Positions 24,409 through 32,649 of a DNA stretch of 64,000 nt are shown here, in pieces. A program made the position numbers and the translations under genes. The notes under the pieces were generated by a model. That model ran no database searches. It was not told the DNA's origin and saw only the letters and a list, made by a program, of their open reading frames with translations. Numbering within the stretch: position 1 is the stretch's first letter; the number at the start of each line of letters is the position of its first letter. Source of the stretch: Gordonia terrae (GTDB taxonomy: Bacteria > Actinomycetota > Actinomycetes > Mycobacteriales > Mycobacteriaceae); NCBI RefSeq assembly GCF_001698225.1, contig NZ_CP016594.1, forward strand, positions 992,001 to 1,056,000, written 5' to 3'.

Positions 24409-25887
24409 GTGAGTACTGCTACACATGATCTGGCCGACACGTCACTCCAGAGTGCCACCCCTCGAATCGCACTCGATCGAAGGACGAAAATCGTGTGCAC
24501 ACTGGGTCCGTCGACGGACACCGATGGCACCCTGGACGAACTCATCACCAGCGGTATGAACGTCGCACGACTCAACTTCAGTCACGGTGACCACTCCGAA
24601 CACGCGGCCCGATACTCGATGGTGCGCGCTGCTGCCGAACGCCACGGGGCGTCCGTGGCGATCCTCGCCGACCTGCAAGGACCGAAGATCCGACTAGGCC
24701 GATTCGAGGAGGGCCCGACTGTCTGGTCGGTCGACGAGATCGTTCGCATCACCGTGGAGGACGTTCCCGGGACCCACCGTCGAGTATCGACGACGTACAG
24801 CGAGCTCGTCGCCGACGCTCGGCCCGGCGACACCATTCTCGTCGACGATGGGAAGTTGGAGTTGCGCGTCGACTCGATCGAGGGATCATCCGATGTCGTG
24901 TGTCGGGTCGTCCACGGCGGACCGATCAGCAACAACAAAGGGCTGTCGCTCCCAGGGATGAACGTGTCGGTGCCCGCCATGTCCGACAAGGACATCGAAG
25001 ATCTCGAATTCGCACTCGACCTCGGAGTCGACCTCGTCGCGTTGTCGTTCGTCCGGAAGGCATCTGACATCGAGCAGGTGTCCGCTGTCATGGACCGAAT
25101 GGGCCGCAGAACCCCCGTCATCGCCAAGATCGAAAAGCCCGAAGCGGTTGCCGACATCGAGGCCATCGTGAACGCATTCGACGCCGTGATGGTCGCGCGC
25201 GGCGATCTGGGTGTCGAAATCCCCCTGGAGAACGTCCCTTTGGCACAGAAGCGGGTCATCGAACTCGCACGCGAGTACGCCAAACCGGTCATCGTCGCGA
25301 CACAGATGCTCGATTCTATGATCGAGAATTCGCGCCCCACTCGAGCCGAGGCATCGGATGTCGCCAACGCGGTTCTCGACGGAGCCGACGCGGTGATGCT
25401 CTCTGGAGAGACCTCGGTCGGCCGGCATGCAGTGGAAACCGTTCGCACGATGTCGCGAATTGTCGTCGCAGCGGAATCCGACTCCTCCAGAGCCTCCCCG
25501 TTTGGACACATGCCGAAGACGCGTTCGGGTGTCGTGTCCTACGCCGCCCGGGACATAGCCGAAAGGCTCGAGGCGCAAGCTCTGGTCGCCTACACCCAGT
25601 CCGGTGACACTGTCCGACGAGTGGCTCGCCTTCATCCGTCGTTGCCGATCGTCGGCTTCACCCCGAACGTTGCTGTGCGAAACAGCCTCGCGCTGAGCTG
25701 GGGGACTGATCCTCACCTTGTCGGCCGGGTCGAGACGACCGACGCCATGATCGCGCAGATCGATCAGGAATTGACCAAGAGTGGCCTGTGCGTGCATGGC
25801 GACACGGTTGTCATCATCGCGGGAGTGCCCGCGGGCACCGGAGGTCTCACCAATTCGATTCGGGTGCATCGAATCGGGGATCTCTGA
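24409..25887 (+). CDS. pyk: Pyruvate kinase
   Basis: This is a 492-residue enzyme converting phosphoenolpyruvate and ADP to pyruvate and ATP. N-terminal TKIVCTLGPSTDTDG and MNVARLNFSHGDHSEH bind nucleotide and substrate. The active-site Lys and metal Glu lie in VIAKIEKPEAVADIEAIV, followed by MVARGDLGVEIP and TQMLDSMIENSRPTRAE. The C-terminal regulatory domain is present. The GTG at 24409 is chosen because AGGAGG sits seven bases upstream; the frame is open back to 24316 but that segment looks non-coding. Placement directly behind pntB suggests joint control of PEP/pyruvate and NADPH supply; it may be a second pyk. Confidence 0.94.
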   Translation: MSTATHDLADTSLQSATPRIALDRRTKIVCTLGPSTDTDGTLDELITSGMNVARLNFSHGDHSEHAARYSMVRAAAERHGASVAILADLQGPKIRLGRFEEGPTVWSVDEIVRITVEDVPGTHRRVSTTYSELVADARPGDTILVDDGKLELRVDSIEGSSDVVCRVVHGGPISNNKGLSLPGMNVSVPAMSDKDIEDLEFALDLGVDLVALSFVRKASDIEQVSAVMDRMGRRTPVIAKIEKPEAVADIEAIVNAFDAVMVARGDLGVEIPLENVPLAQKRVIELAREYAKPVIVATQMLDSMIENSRPTRAEASDVANAVLDGADAVMLSGETSVGRHAVETVRTMSRIVVAAESDSSRASPFGHMPKTRSGVVSYAARDIAERLEAQALVAYTQSGDTVRRVARLHPSLPIVGFTPNVAVRNSLALSWGTDPHLVGRVETTDAMIAQIDQELTKSGLCVHGDTVVIIAGVPAGTGGLTNSIRVHRIGDL

Positions 25888-25921
25888 CGAGGTCGATGGG
25901 TTCGCGAGCGCAGACGTCTGG

Positions 25922-26335
25922 TCACTCGTCGTAGGTAAAGGATCGCAGCTTGTCTCGGTGAATGGTGATGACGAGGTTGCCGTCGACGGGGGTCGAGTCC
26001 AGAAACTGGTCGCCCCGCGCCTCCCCGAAGTATCGCCGGGCAATACGACGGGCCGTCCCCTCATCTGCTGGCGCACTGGTGGTGTGACCTTCGATCATCA
26101 CGTACGCGTATGGCTCTGCTTCCTGCTGGACGATGAAAGTCGCTCTGCCGGCCGCGCCGATCAGCCTCGCCTTCCACGAGTCAGCGGGCGTCCAGATGAT
26201 GACATTGCCCGCCTCGTCGAGGTCATACCAGATCGGCACCGCCAGTGGAGGGTTCGAGGTTCGTTCCACGGCCAATACGCCGACATGGAGGTCGCGTAGA
26301 AAAGCGTCGGCGGCAGCGGGCGACATCTCCGGCAT
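25922..26335 (-). CDS. PPOX-class flavin/F420-binding oxidoreductase
   Basis: This 137-residue split-barrel protein belongs to the pyridoxamine-phosphate-oxidase-like family. Typical segments are LHVGVLAVERTSNPPLAVPI, WYDLDEAGNVIIWTPADSWK and ATFIVQQEAEPYAYVMIEG. Short actinobacterial members bind FMN or F420 and act in reductive detoxification or as small-molecule binders. It is convergent with pyk (34 bases between the stops) and divergent from the alcohol dehydrogenase across a 299-base gap in which I see no clear motif. Cofactor and substrate are not resolved. Confidence 0.85.
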   Translation of the reverse strand: MPEMSPAAADAFLRDLHVGVLAVERTSNPPLAVPIWYDLDEAGNVIIWTPADSWKARLIGAAGRATFIVQQEAEPYAYVMIEGHTTSAPADEGTARRIARRYFGEARGDQFLDSTPVDGNLVITIHRDKLRSFTYDE

Positions 26336-26634
26336 GATTCAGTCCTCAACAGGTCGGGTTCAGGCGGATGGCTTGGCGCGGTCCGGCGCCGACTCCGCGT
26401 CTGCGATTCCGGCGCACGACGACTACAACGTCTTCGTGCGGTGCGCGGGCGGTGGTCTCCCGGCTGACGGGAGACGCGCTGTGTCAACGACGTGAATTGC
26501 GGTTGAGTGCCAGTGCAGCGACTGTGTTTCAGCCTGATGGTCGGTTGCCACGGTGAGCGTCTCTGGCTACTTCGCGTGCCTGATGAGCCTCGATGCCGTG
26601 CGGGTGCGGACAAAGTCGACGAAAGGCGCAGACC

Positions 26635-27744
26635 ATGAAGACCAAGGCAGCAGTGTTGTGGGGGCCGGATCAGCCCTGGAGCGTCGAAGAGATCGAACTC
26701 GACGAACCGCGACACGGCGAGGTCCTGGTCAGGATGGTGGCGGCTGGGCTGTGCCACTCAGACGAGCACATGAGGGACGGGACCAATCCGATGGCGTACC
26801 CGCTGATCGGTGGCCACGAGGGCGCCGGGGTGATCGAACGAGTGGGCCCAGGGGTTACCTCCGTCGCGGTCGGAGACCCGGTGGTCCTGAGCTTCATCCC
26901 GTCCTGCGGACGGTGTCGCGCTTGCGCCCGTGGAATGTCCAGCGTCTGTGATCTGGGTGCGAAGATCGGTCCCGGATTGCAGGTCGCCGATGACACATCT
27001 CGCCACCATGCCCAAGGACGTGACGCCTCGCTGATGTGCATTCTCGGCGCATTCGCGGAGTACACCGTCGTGAACGAGGCGTCGTGTGTGAAAGTGACGC
27101 CCGACGTCCCCTTGGAGAGGGCAGCACTGGTGGGATGCGGAGTCACCACTGGCTGGGGCTCCTCGGTCTACGTGGGCAGAACACAACCGGGCGACACGGC
27201 GGTGATTCTCGGAATGGGTGGGATCGGTTGTGGTGCAGTGCAAGGCGCGGCCATGGCAGGTGCACGCCACGTCGTCGTCGTCGACCCGTCTGCATTCAAG
27301 AGGGATGAGGCATTTCGGTTCGGGGCCACGCATGCGGCCTCCGACATCGCGGAGGCCGCAACTCTCCTCCAGGATCTGACGTGGGGTGCGATGGCAGACG
27401 TCGTCGTCATATCGATCGACAAGATGCACGGAAGCGCCCTAGCGCCCGCGATGTCGTTGCTGGGCAAAGGCGGCACGTGCGTTCAAGTGTCCGTCGGCGA
27501 CCCGACGGAGTCGGCCGTCGATCTGAGGCTGATCGACCTGACGTCGATGCGCAAAACCATCACCGGTTCGTGGTACGGCAATGCCAACCCGCGGTCCGAT
27601 ATCCCGATGTTGTTGCGGCTCTACATGGACGGAAAACTGAAGCTGGACGAAATGGTCACCAGAGAGTACGAGCTGACGGACATCAACAAGGGCTTCGCCG
27701 ACATGCTGGCAAGTGAGATCGTCAGGGGGGTCATCCGATTCTGA
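26635..27744 (+). CDS. Zinc-dependent alcohol dehydrogenase, NDMA/mycofactocin-dependent type
   Basis: This 369-residue medium-chain dehydrogenase has the catalytic-zinc residues C38 in GLCHSDEHM and GGHEGAGVIERVGPGV, plus structural-zinc cysteines in PSCGRCRACARGMSSVC. The cofactor loop is VILGMGGIGCGAVQGA. The overall pattern, including YGNANPRSDIPMLLRLY near the end, matches the NDMA-dependent alcohol dehydrogenases of mycobacteria and rhodococci, which hold NAD tightly and need mycofactocin for re-oxidation. The ATG follows GAAAGG. A mycofactocin-type SDR follows 37 bases later, supporting this. It probably oxidises an alcohol intermediate of a local pathway. Confidence 0.9.
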   Translation: MKTKAAVLWGPDQPWSVEEIELDEPRHGEVLVRMVAAGLCHSDEHMRDGTNPMAYPLIGGHEGAGVIERVGPGVTSVAVGDPVVLSFIPSCGRCRACARGMSSVCDLGAKIGPGLQVADDTSRHHAQGRDASLMCILGAFAEYTVVNEASCVKVTPDVPLERAALVGCGVTTGWGSSVYVGRTQPGDTAVILGMGGIGCGAVQGAAMAGARHVVVVDPSAFKRDEAFRFGATHAASDIAEAATLLQDLTWGAMADVVVISIDKMHGSALAPAMSLLGKGGTCVQVSVGDPTESAVDLRLIDLTSMRKTITGSWYGNANPRSDIPMLLRLYMDGKLKLDEMVTREYELTDINKGFADMLASEIVRGVIRF

Positions 27745-27781
27745 GTTCGAGCCGGGGGCTCCCCGTAGTGGAGGGCATGTC

Positions 27782-28612
27782 ATGTGCGACTTGACCGGGC
27801 GGACTGCGTGGGTCACCGGTGCGGCCCGCGGGCAGGGTCGTGCTCACGCCAGAGCGCTCGCGGCGGCCGGCGCCCACGTGATCGTCAGCGACATCGCCCG
27901 ACAGATAGACAGCGTCAGCTATGAACTGGCCGCCGAGTCGGAGTTGGCCGCGACGGTCGGCGAGATCGTCGCGGCCGGTGGACGCGCCACGGCGGCACAA
28001 CTCGACGTGCGGGATTCACAAGCGGTCAACGTACTCGTCGCGGACATCATGGACCACCACGGCAGGCTCGATGTGCTCGTTGCCAACGCCGGGATCTGCG
28101 GCTTCAGCCCGGTGGATCGCATCAGTGACGAACAGTGGGCCGACATGGTCGACACGAATCTGACCGGCACGTTCAACTGCGTACGGGCCGCGGTGGGCGC
28201 GATGAAGACGAACGGTTTCGGTCGGATCATCGGCGTGTCCTCCGGCGCGGGGCGCGGCGGGATGAACGATCTTTCGCACTACGCGGCCACCAAATGGGGC
28301 GTCATCGGGCTCATCAAGTCGGTGGCGCTGGAGGTTGGATCCCGTGGGATCACCGCCAACGTGGTGTGCCCGACCTCGGTGGCGACGCCGATGGTGATGA
28401 ACGAAAGCACATTACGTCGGTTTCGTCCCGATCTGGACAAACCGACGCCCGAGGATGCGCGAGCGGTGTTCGCCGGACTCGGACCTCTGGGAGTTCCGTG
28501 GCTCGAGCCCGAAGACGTCACCAGGGCAGTCATGTATCTGGTCGGGGATCCGGGATTGACCACCGGAACAGTTCTGGAGGTCAATCTCGGGACGACCGCC
28601 ACGCGTACCTGA
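27782..28612 (+). CDS. Mycofactocin-coupled SDR-family oxidoreductase
   Basis: This is a 276-residue short-chain dehydrogenase. It has the cofactor motif TGAARGQGRAHARALAAAGA, LVANAGICGF, and the active-site S-Y-K set in GVSSGAGRGGMNDLSHYAATK. The insertion after the second strand (SDIARQIDSVSYELAAESEL) is the feature of the mycofactocin-dependent subfamily, which binds non-exchangeable NAD. The ATG at 27782 has GGAGGG six bases upstream. Operon partner of the preceding alcohol dehydrogenase. A strong hairpin follows the stop. The biosynthetic mft genes are not in the window. Confidence 0.91.
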   Translation: MCDLTGRTAWVTGAARGQGRAHARALAAAGAHVIVSDIARQIDSVSYELAAESELAATVGEIVAAGGRATAAQLDVRDSQAVNVLVADIMDHHGRLDVLVANAGICGFSPVDRISDEQWADMVDTNLTGTFNCVRAAVGAMKTNGFGRIIGVSSGAGRGGMNDLSHYAATKWGVIGLIKSVALEVGSRGITANVVCPTSVATPMVMNESTLRRFRPDLDKPTPEDARAVFAGLGPLGVPWLEPEDVTRAVMYLVGDPGLTTGTVLEVNLGTTATRT

Positions 28613-28639
28613 TAGGTCGACAGAAGTCGGCGAGCGCTG

Positions 28640-28672
28640 AGCCCGGGGTTCCCTCGTCAGGAACCCCGGGCT
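28640..28672. terminator. Bidirectional hairpin terminator
   Basis: Perfect 13-bp arms AGCCCGGGGTTCC/GGAACCCCGGGCT with a 7-base loop lie between the convergent SDR and MFS genes. It probably stops transcription from both sides; no long T tract is present, as is common in actinobacteria. Confidence 0.75.
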
Positions 28673-28696
28673 CTTCGACGAGCAGGCGCCGGTCGA

Positions 28697-30190
28697 TCAG
28701 TGTGTTGTTGCTCGCGCAGGTTCTGCGACCGCGCTCACGGTCGTCGCCATCCGACGGGGTAGCGCGATCGCGAGCAGAAGTGCCAGACCTCCGCCGGCCG
28801 CCGCAATGGCGAAGGCCGCGGTGAACCCGGTGTAGGAGTAGAAGACCGAGCCCTCCACCGAGGTGGCAATGTACCAATTGTTCATCACGGTGAACGCCAC
28901 CAGTGCGAGGATCGAGGAGAACAAGCCCTTCGCAACGGAGACAATGCTGGCCGCCTCCGTCTGATACTCCACCTCGACGATCGTGACGACGAGGTTGGGG
29001 ATCGCCGCGTACGCCATGCCCTGGCCGAAACCGACGACAGCACCGAACAGCAGAAGCATGTTCTTGTCCGAATGGTCGATGGCGAAGAGCAGGAAGCCGA
29101 AAGTGTTGACGGCCATACCGGCGATCATTGCCACCCGTGGGGTGCGGCCCCGTCCCATGAGGTAGCCGGCCAGGAGTCCGCTGAGCACGATGGCGATGAC
29201 GACGGGCAACTGGAAGAAGGCGAATTCCTCCGCGGAAAGCCCCCATCCGTAGCCGAGGTCGAACACGACGGGAGCCATGATCATCGTGGGTAGGAGGGTT
29301 CCGAACAACCCTGACACCCCGTAGGCCAGTCCCGATGACGTGACCGTCAGCATGACCGACCTGCGGCACAAGACCTTGAGGTCGATGAGCGGGTTCGCGA
29401 TGCGTCGGGCGGATGCGATCCACAGGAGCAACAGGACGATACCGGCCGCCAGGAACATCAACGTCGAACCCGCGGCCCAGCCCCAGCTGGGGCCGAAGCT
29501 GATGGCGATCAGGACGCCCGCGACGCCGGCGCCGAGAAGAGCGGCGCCCAGCAGGTCGATCCGGGATTCAACCCGCACAGACGATTCTTCGACTAGCGCG
29601 CGGATCACCACCATCAGGACCAGCGTGGTGATGAAGAAGAACCAGAACACACTCCGGAACCCATAACGGTCGAGCAGGAACCCGGTCAGAAATGGTGCCG
29701 GCACCGCGATGAGGCCCATGCCGCTCGTCACGATGCTGATCGCCATCGGAACGGTCCTGGGCGGGAACACGTCCCGGATTAGCAGGTAGCTCAGGAACAG
29801 GCAGGGCACAAGGAACCCGAAGATCGCCCGACCCAGGATCAGGATTCCGAAAGTCGGGGCCAGAGCGCTGATGAGAGCCCCCACCGAGGCAACAGCGACG
29901 CATGTGATCAGCATCGTCCGTTTGCCGAAGATGAGTGCCAGTTTAGCGACGAGCGGCGAAACGACGGCGCCCGTGAGTGCGAAAGCGGTTACGGTCCAGG
30001 CCACCTGATTGGTGCCGAAGTGAGCCGCGATGTCAGGTAGTGCCGTTGCGACCATCATGTAACTGATCGAGAAGACCTCGAGCAGGAGGATGATCGCAAT
30101 GAGGCCCAGAACGAGTCGAGGCGACCACCCGACGCTCTGGGATCCCTCGTGTGGCTCTTCGGTGGGTGAGACAGCTGAATCGGTTGACAT
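28697..30190 (-). CDS. DHA2-type MFS transporter (14-helix)
   Basis: This 497-residue carrier of the EmrB/QacA drug:H+ antiporter group begins VLGLIAIILLLEVFSISYMM. The motif C-like block is SYLLIRDVFPPRTVPMAISIVTSG, and a charged C-terminal tail follows about 14 hydrophobic segments. Such proteins export toxic organic compounds or, in catabolic clusters, move substrates or products. It ends at the shared hairpin 28640-28672 and faces the alcohol dehydrogenase/SDR operon. Specificity is unknown. Confidence 0.9.
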   Translation of the reverse strand: MSTDSAVSPTEEPHEGSQSVGWSPRLVLGLIAIILLLEVFSISYMMVATALPDIAAHFGTNQVAWTVTAFALTGAVVSPLVAKLALIFGKRTMLITCVAVASVGALISALAPTFGILILGRAIFGFLVPCLFLSYLLIRDVFPPRTVPMAISIVTSGMGLIAVPAPFLTGFLLDRYGFRSVFWFFFITTLVLMVVIRALVEESSVRVESRIDLLGAALLGAGVAGVLIAISFGPSWGWAAGSTLMFLAAGIVLLLLWIASARRIANPLIDLKVLCRRSVMLTVTSSGLAYGVSGLFGTLLPTMIMAPVVFDLGYGWGLSAEEFAFFQLPVVIAIVLSGLLAGYLMGRGRTPRVAMIAGMAVNTFGFLLFAIDHSDKNMLLLFGAVVGFGQGMAYAAIPNLVVTIVEVEYQTEAASIVSVAKGLFSSILALVAFTVMNNWYIATSVEGSVFYSYTGFTAAFAIAAAGGGLALLLAIALPRRMATTVSAVAEPARATTH

Positions 30191-30623
30191 GAGCGGACCC
30201 TTGTACGGGCGCAGTTACGCGCGGTTGTGATGTTCCGTACCACTCCACTCGATGTCTTTCCCGTTGCGAAGCGTTTGTCCCGCCAGCCGGACCTCGGGGA
30301 TCTGGTGGGCTGTTCGCCATCTCGGATTTCGCGATACTCCCGATGAGCGGTCCGGTGACGCACCTGTCTCTGCTTGCGAAATACATTGTGGGGGTGAACT
30401 ACACGACGATCAACACCGGTCTCGCTTGTGTCGAATGCGGCCGACCTGTCACCTACCGTGAGTGCCTCGGTCCACGTGGCGATGACTTATGCACCGGGAG
30501 GCTGCAGGGGGGTCCCAGTTGTTGGACCGAGAGTTGTCCGCGCCGCGATTCCGCGCGCCGGCCGGCGTCGCGATCACGATTCTGATCTGGCTTGCCTGCA
30601 ATTTGGTTCACATACGTCAAAAC
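30191..30623. other. 433-base gap: MFS promoter region, no convincing gene
   Basis: The stretch between the minus-strand MFS start and the hairpin at 30624 contains only weak open frames. One (30343-30585, plus) holds a cysteine-rich segment CVECGRPVTYRECLG but lacks a ribosome site and family resemblance. I see no palindrome or repeat. It probably holds the promoter of the MFS gene. Confidence 0.5.
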
Positions 30624-30660
30624 GACTGCTGCGGCCGATTGATAATCGGCCGCAGCAGTC
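30624..30660 (-). terminator. Strong hairpin terminator (17-bp stem, GAT loop)
   Basis: The arms 30624-30640 and 30644-30660 are perfectly complementary over 17 bp with a three-base loop. On the minus strand they are followed by GTTTTG. The structure lies 28 bases after the stop of the gene at 30689-31744, so it is a good intrinsic terminator for it. Confidence 0.8.
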
Positions 30661-30688
30661 GCTGTGAGAGGTCTGGTACTCGAGCAGG

Positions 30689-31744
30689 TCAGGCTGCACC
30701 CGGAACATCGAGCGGTGCCTCGGCGGGGTAGCTCGTCGGGGCCATCGCATAGGTCTGGGCAAGGACTGCCTTGAACGCTTCGTCGTTCATCGGATCCGAC
30801 GGCTTCTCGTACTTCACGCCGCGCGCATCGAGATCGGCGATGAACATCTCGAAGACACGGTCCGCGGTCAGATTGTCCGTATGGTCGAGATAACGCTTCA
30901 CATCCGCGAGATCATCGAAAACGTATGCACTGTAATGGAACAGGAATCGCATCTCGTCGTCGTGATAGCGTGCGATTTCCTCACCGTCATTGCGAATGAC
31001 CCACTCGTGGTCGCCGTCGCCGGAGATGAGCGAGTTCAAGGCGAGCTTGGGGATGGACCTCTTGTCCCGAGGGCCGCTCGCCTCGCCACGATGGAACACC
31101 CGCTCCGCGTTCATGAGTACCCCGCTGTTGTGGAACGGTGCGGCGAGACGGCTCGGCGGCTTGTCGGGTCCGTCCTGCCAGTAGGTGAAACCGCCGTCTA
31201 CGTCCGAGTTGTAGAAGTATGCGATCACCTGGCCGGTCTTGAACTCCCACCTCTCGAACAGGCCGGACTTGGCCATGATTCCGATCAGCCACAGCGGGGT
31301 GTTCTGCATGGTCATCCCGCGGAAACTGGTGCCGTCGAGGTGTCCGGCATCGAAGCTGTGAGCTGGAGCGCGGACGTTGAACGTGTAGTTCGTCGGGAAA
31401 GCGTACTGACCGCCGTGGATCGTCTTGATCATGTCGAGCAGGCGACGACTGTAGTAGAGGTCTTGCGTCCGCTCTTCGAATGAGACGCCCTGATCCCCGA
31501 GGTAGCCGCGAAAGGTGGGTGTGAGCAGATCCGAGAGCTGCAGCTTCTTGTTCTGGTCGCGACTCTTCGCGCCGGCAACGGCCAAGTACTCCTCGGCCGT
31601 GTTGAAGTGCTGCGCCGCGATCAGACGCAGCGGCTCGCGATGCCGAATGACATCGAACAGCAGCTCGATCTCATCCGGCGTGTAGATGTTCTCGATGAAC
31701 TTCGTGGGAACGGCTCGAGCCATCGGGTGTAGTGCCTGGGTCAT
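30689..31744 (-). CDS. Unrecognised protein with HxD...H motif, possible 2OG-Fe(II) oxygenase
   Basis: This is a 351-residue soluble protein that I cannot place in a named family. The central part has beta-rich segments and an H135-x-D137 pair (AGHLDGTSFRG), a second His at 218 (RVFHRGEASG) and nearby Arg residues. The spacing of about 80 residues suits the facial-triad iron site of a jelly-roll 2-oxoglutarate-dependent oxygenase. It begins MTQALHPMARAVPTKFIENI; TPDEIELLFDVI is helical. It is divergent from the NTF2-like/amine-oxidase operon across 367 bases and ends in its own strong terminator. A role in amine or hydroxylation chemistry is speculative. Confidence 0.6.
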   Translation of the reverse strand: MTQALHPMARAVPTKFIENIYTPDEIELLFDVIRHREPLRLIAAQHFNTAEEYLAVAGAKSRDQNKKLQLSDLLTPTFRGYLGDQGVSFEERTQDLYYSRRLLDMIKTIHGGQYAFPTNYTFNVRAPAHSFDAGHLDGTSFRGMTMQNTPLWLIGIMAKSGLFERWEFKTGQVIAYFYNSDVDGGFTYWQDGPDKPPSRLAAPFHNSGVLMNAERVFHRGEASGPRDKRSIPKLALNSLISGDGDHEWVIRNDGEEIARYHDDEMRFLFHYSAYVFDDLADVKRYLDHTDNLTADRVFEMFIADLDARGVKYEKPSDPMNDEAFKAVLAQTYAMAPTSYPAEAPLDVPGAA

Positions 31745-32111
31745 TGCTCACTCCTTCGGGGCCGGACACGGCAGTCGCGCTCCACTGAGGTCGACCCCGG
31801 CACGATGTCCGAAGGCCGACTGCGCCGAGCGCGCAGTCCGGGTTGTACTCGGTGGGGCGGCGGGGTGTCACACCGACCTGGTTGGGATTGGTACGTGGAA
31901 TTACCCCACCGGGCTGCGGCTCGCGCAACGACTGTTCCCGCTGGCCGGGAGATGGAGATCGGCCGACCGGAGGGGTCCGTGCGGTCGGTGGCGGCCGACG
32001 CGTAGACCCTTATTTCCGCCCAATGGGAGAAGGCCTACGACAAACCCGCGACGCCGGTGACACTCGAGATCGAGTCAGAGTGCATGAGATCGATGAGTGA
32101 GGTGTGAGGGC
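31745..32111. promoter_or_regulatory. 367-base divergent intergenic region
   Basis: This lies between the unknown HxD protein (minus) and the NTF2-like gene (plus) and must hold both promoters. It contains a short imperfect palindrome GGTGT-C-ACACC at 31864-31874. No gene is convincing here, and no clear -10/-35 pair can be fixed by eye. Confidence 0.45.
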
Positions 32112-32597
32112 ATGGTATCGCGATCCCCGGAAGGCGTGTTCGGCGCGACTGATGTGATCCAGCTCGTGAGTAGCTGGTGGTTCCACTACGACGAATGGGA
32201 TCCGACCGCGCTGCGGTCTCTGGTGGTCGACGATTTCGCGTTCAAGTGCCGGAGCGACACCGGAACGACCTCGTACGAGGACTTCATCCGCATCGACGCG
32301 ACGGGCGTCGACGAGGTGATGGCCTGGCAGGAGAAGCACCGCCTCGCCAGTCCATATCCGCTGCGGCACAACTCGTCCAACATCGTGGTCTCGAACGGCG
32401 ATGACAACACACTGGACTTCAAGTCCTACATCCTCGTCAACAAGATCATCGACGGCCGTCCGCATGCACTTTCCAGCGGGATAGTCAACGGTGCGGCTCG
32501 GGTCGGCGTCGATTCGCTCCTCTTGTCCAGCATGGAGATCGTGCTTGACACAAGGGAATCCGCGATCTACTCCGAGGTCTTCGACGCCGCTACCTGA
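32112..32597 (+). CDS. NTF2-like (SnoaL-type) protein
   Basis: This 161-residue cone-shaped alpha+beta barrel protein has the segments VIQLVSSWWFHYDEWDPTALR, LVVDDFAFKCRSDTG and HNSSNIVVSNGDDNTLDF, in the order of the NTF2/SnoaL/ketosteroid-isomerase-like superfamily. Members serve as isomerases, cyclases, small subunits or binding proteins. The ATG at 32112 follows GTGAGGG; a GTG five codons upstream is possible. The copper amine oxidase gene follows after 52 bases, so both are probably one transcript. The function is unassigned. Confidence 0.75.
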   Translation: MVSRSPEGVFGATDVIQLVSSWWFHYDEWDPTALRSLVVDDFAFKCRSDTGTTSYEDFIRIDATGVDEVMAWQEKHRLASPYPLRHNSSNIVVSNGDDNTLDFKSYILVNKIIDGRPHALSSGIVNGAARVGVDSLLLSSMEIVLDTRESAIYSEVFDAAT

Positions 32598-32649
32598 TCG
32601 ACGTCACGTCCCGAATCACGATCGCCTACAGCGAAGGGAAGTTCCAAAG

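Noticed and set aside
30343..30585. Cysteine-containing small frame as a zinc-ribbon protein
   Set aside because: No ribosome site, poor continuation after the first 40 residues and no recognisable family.
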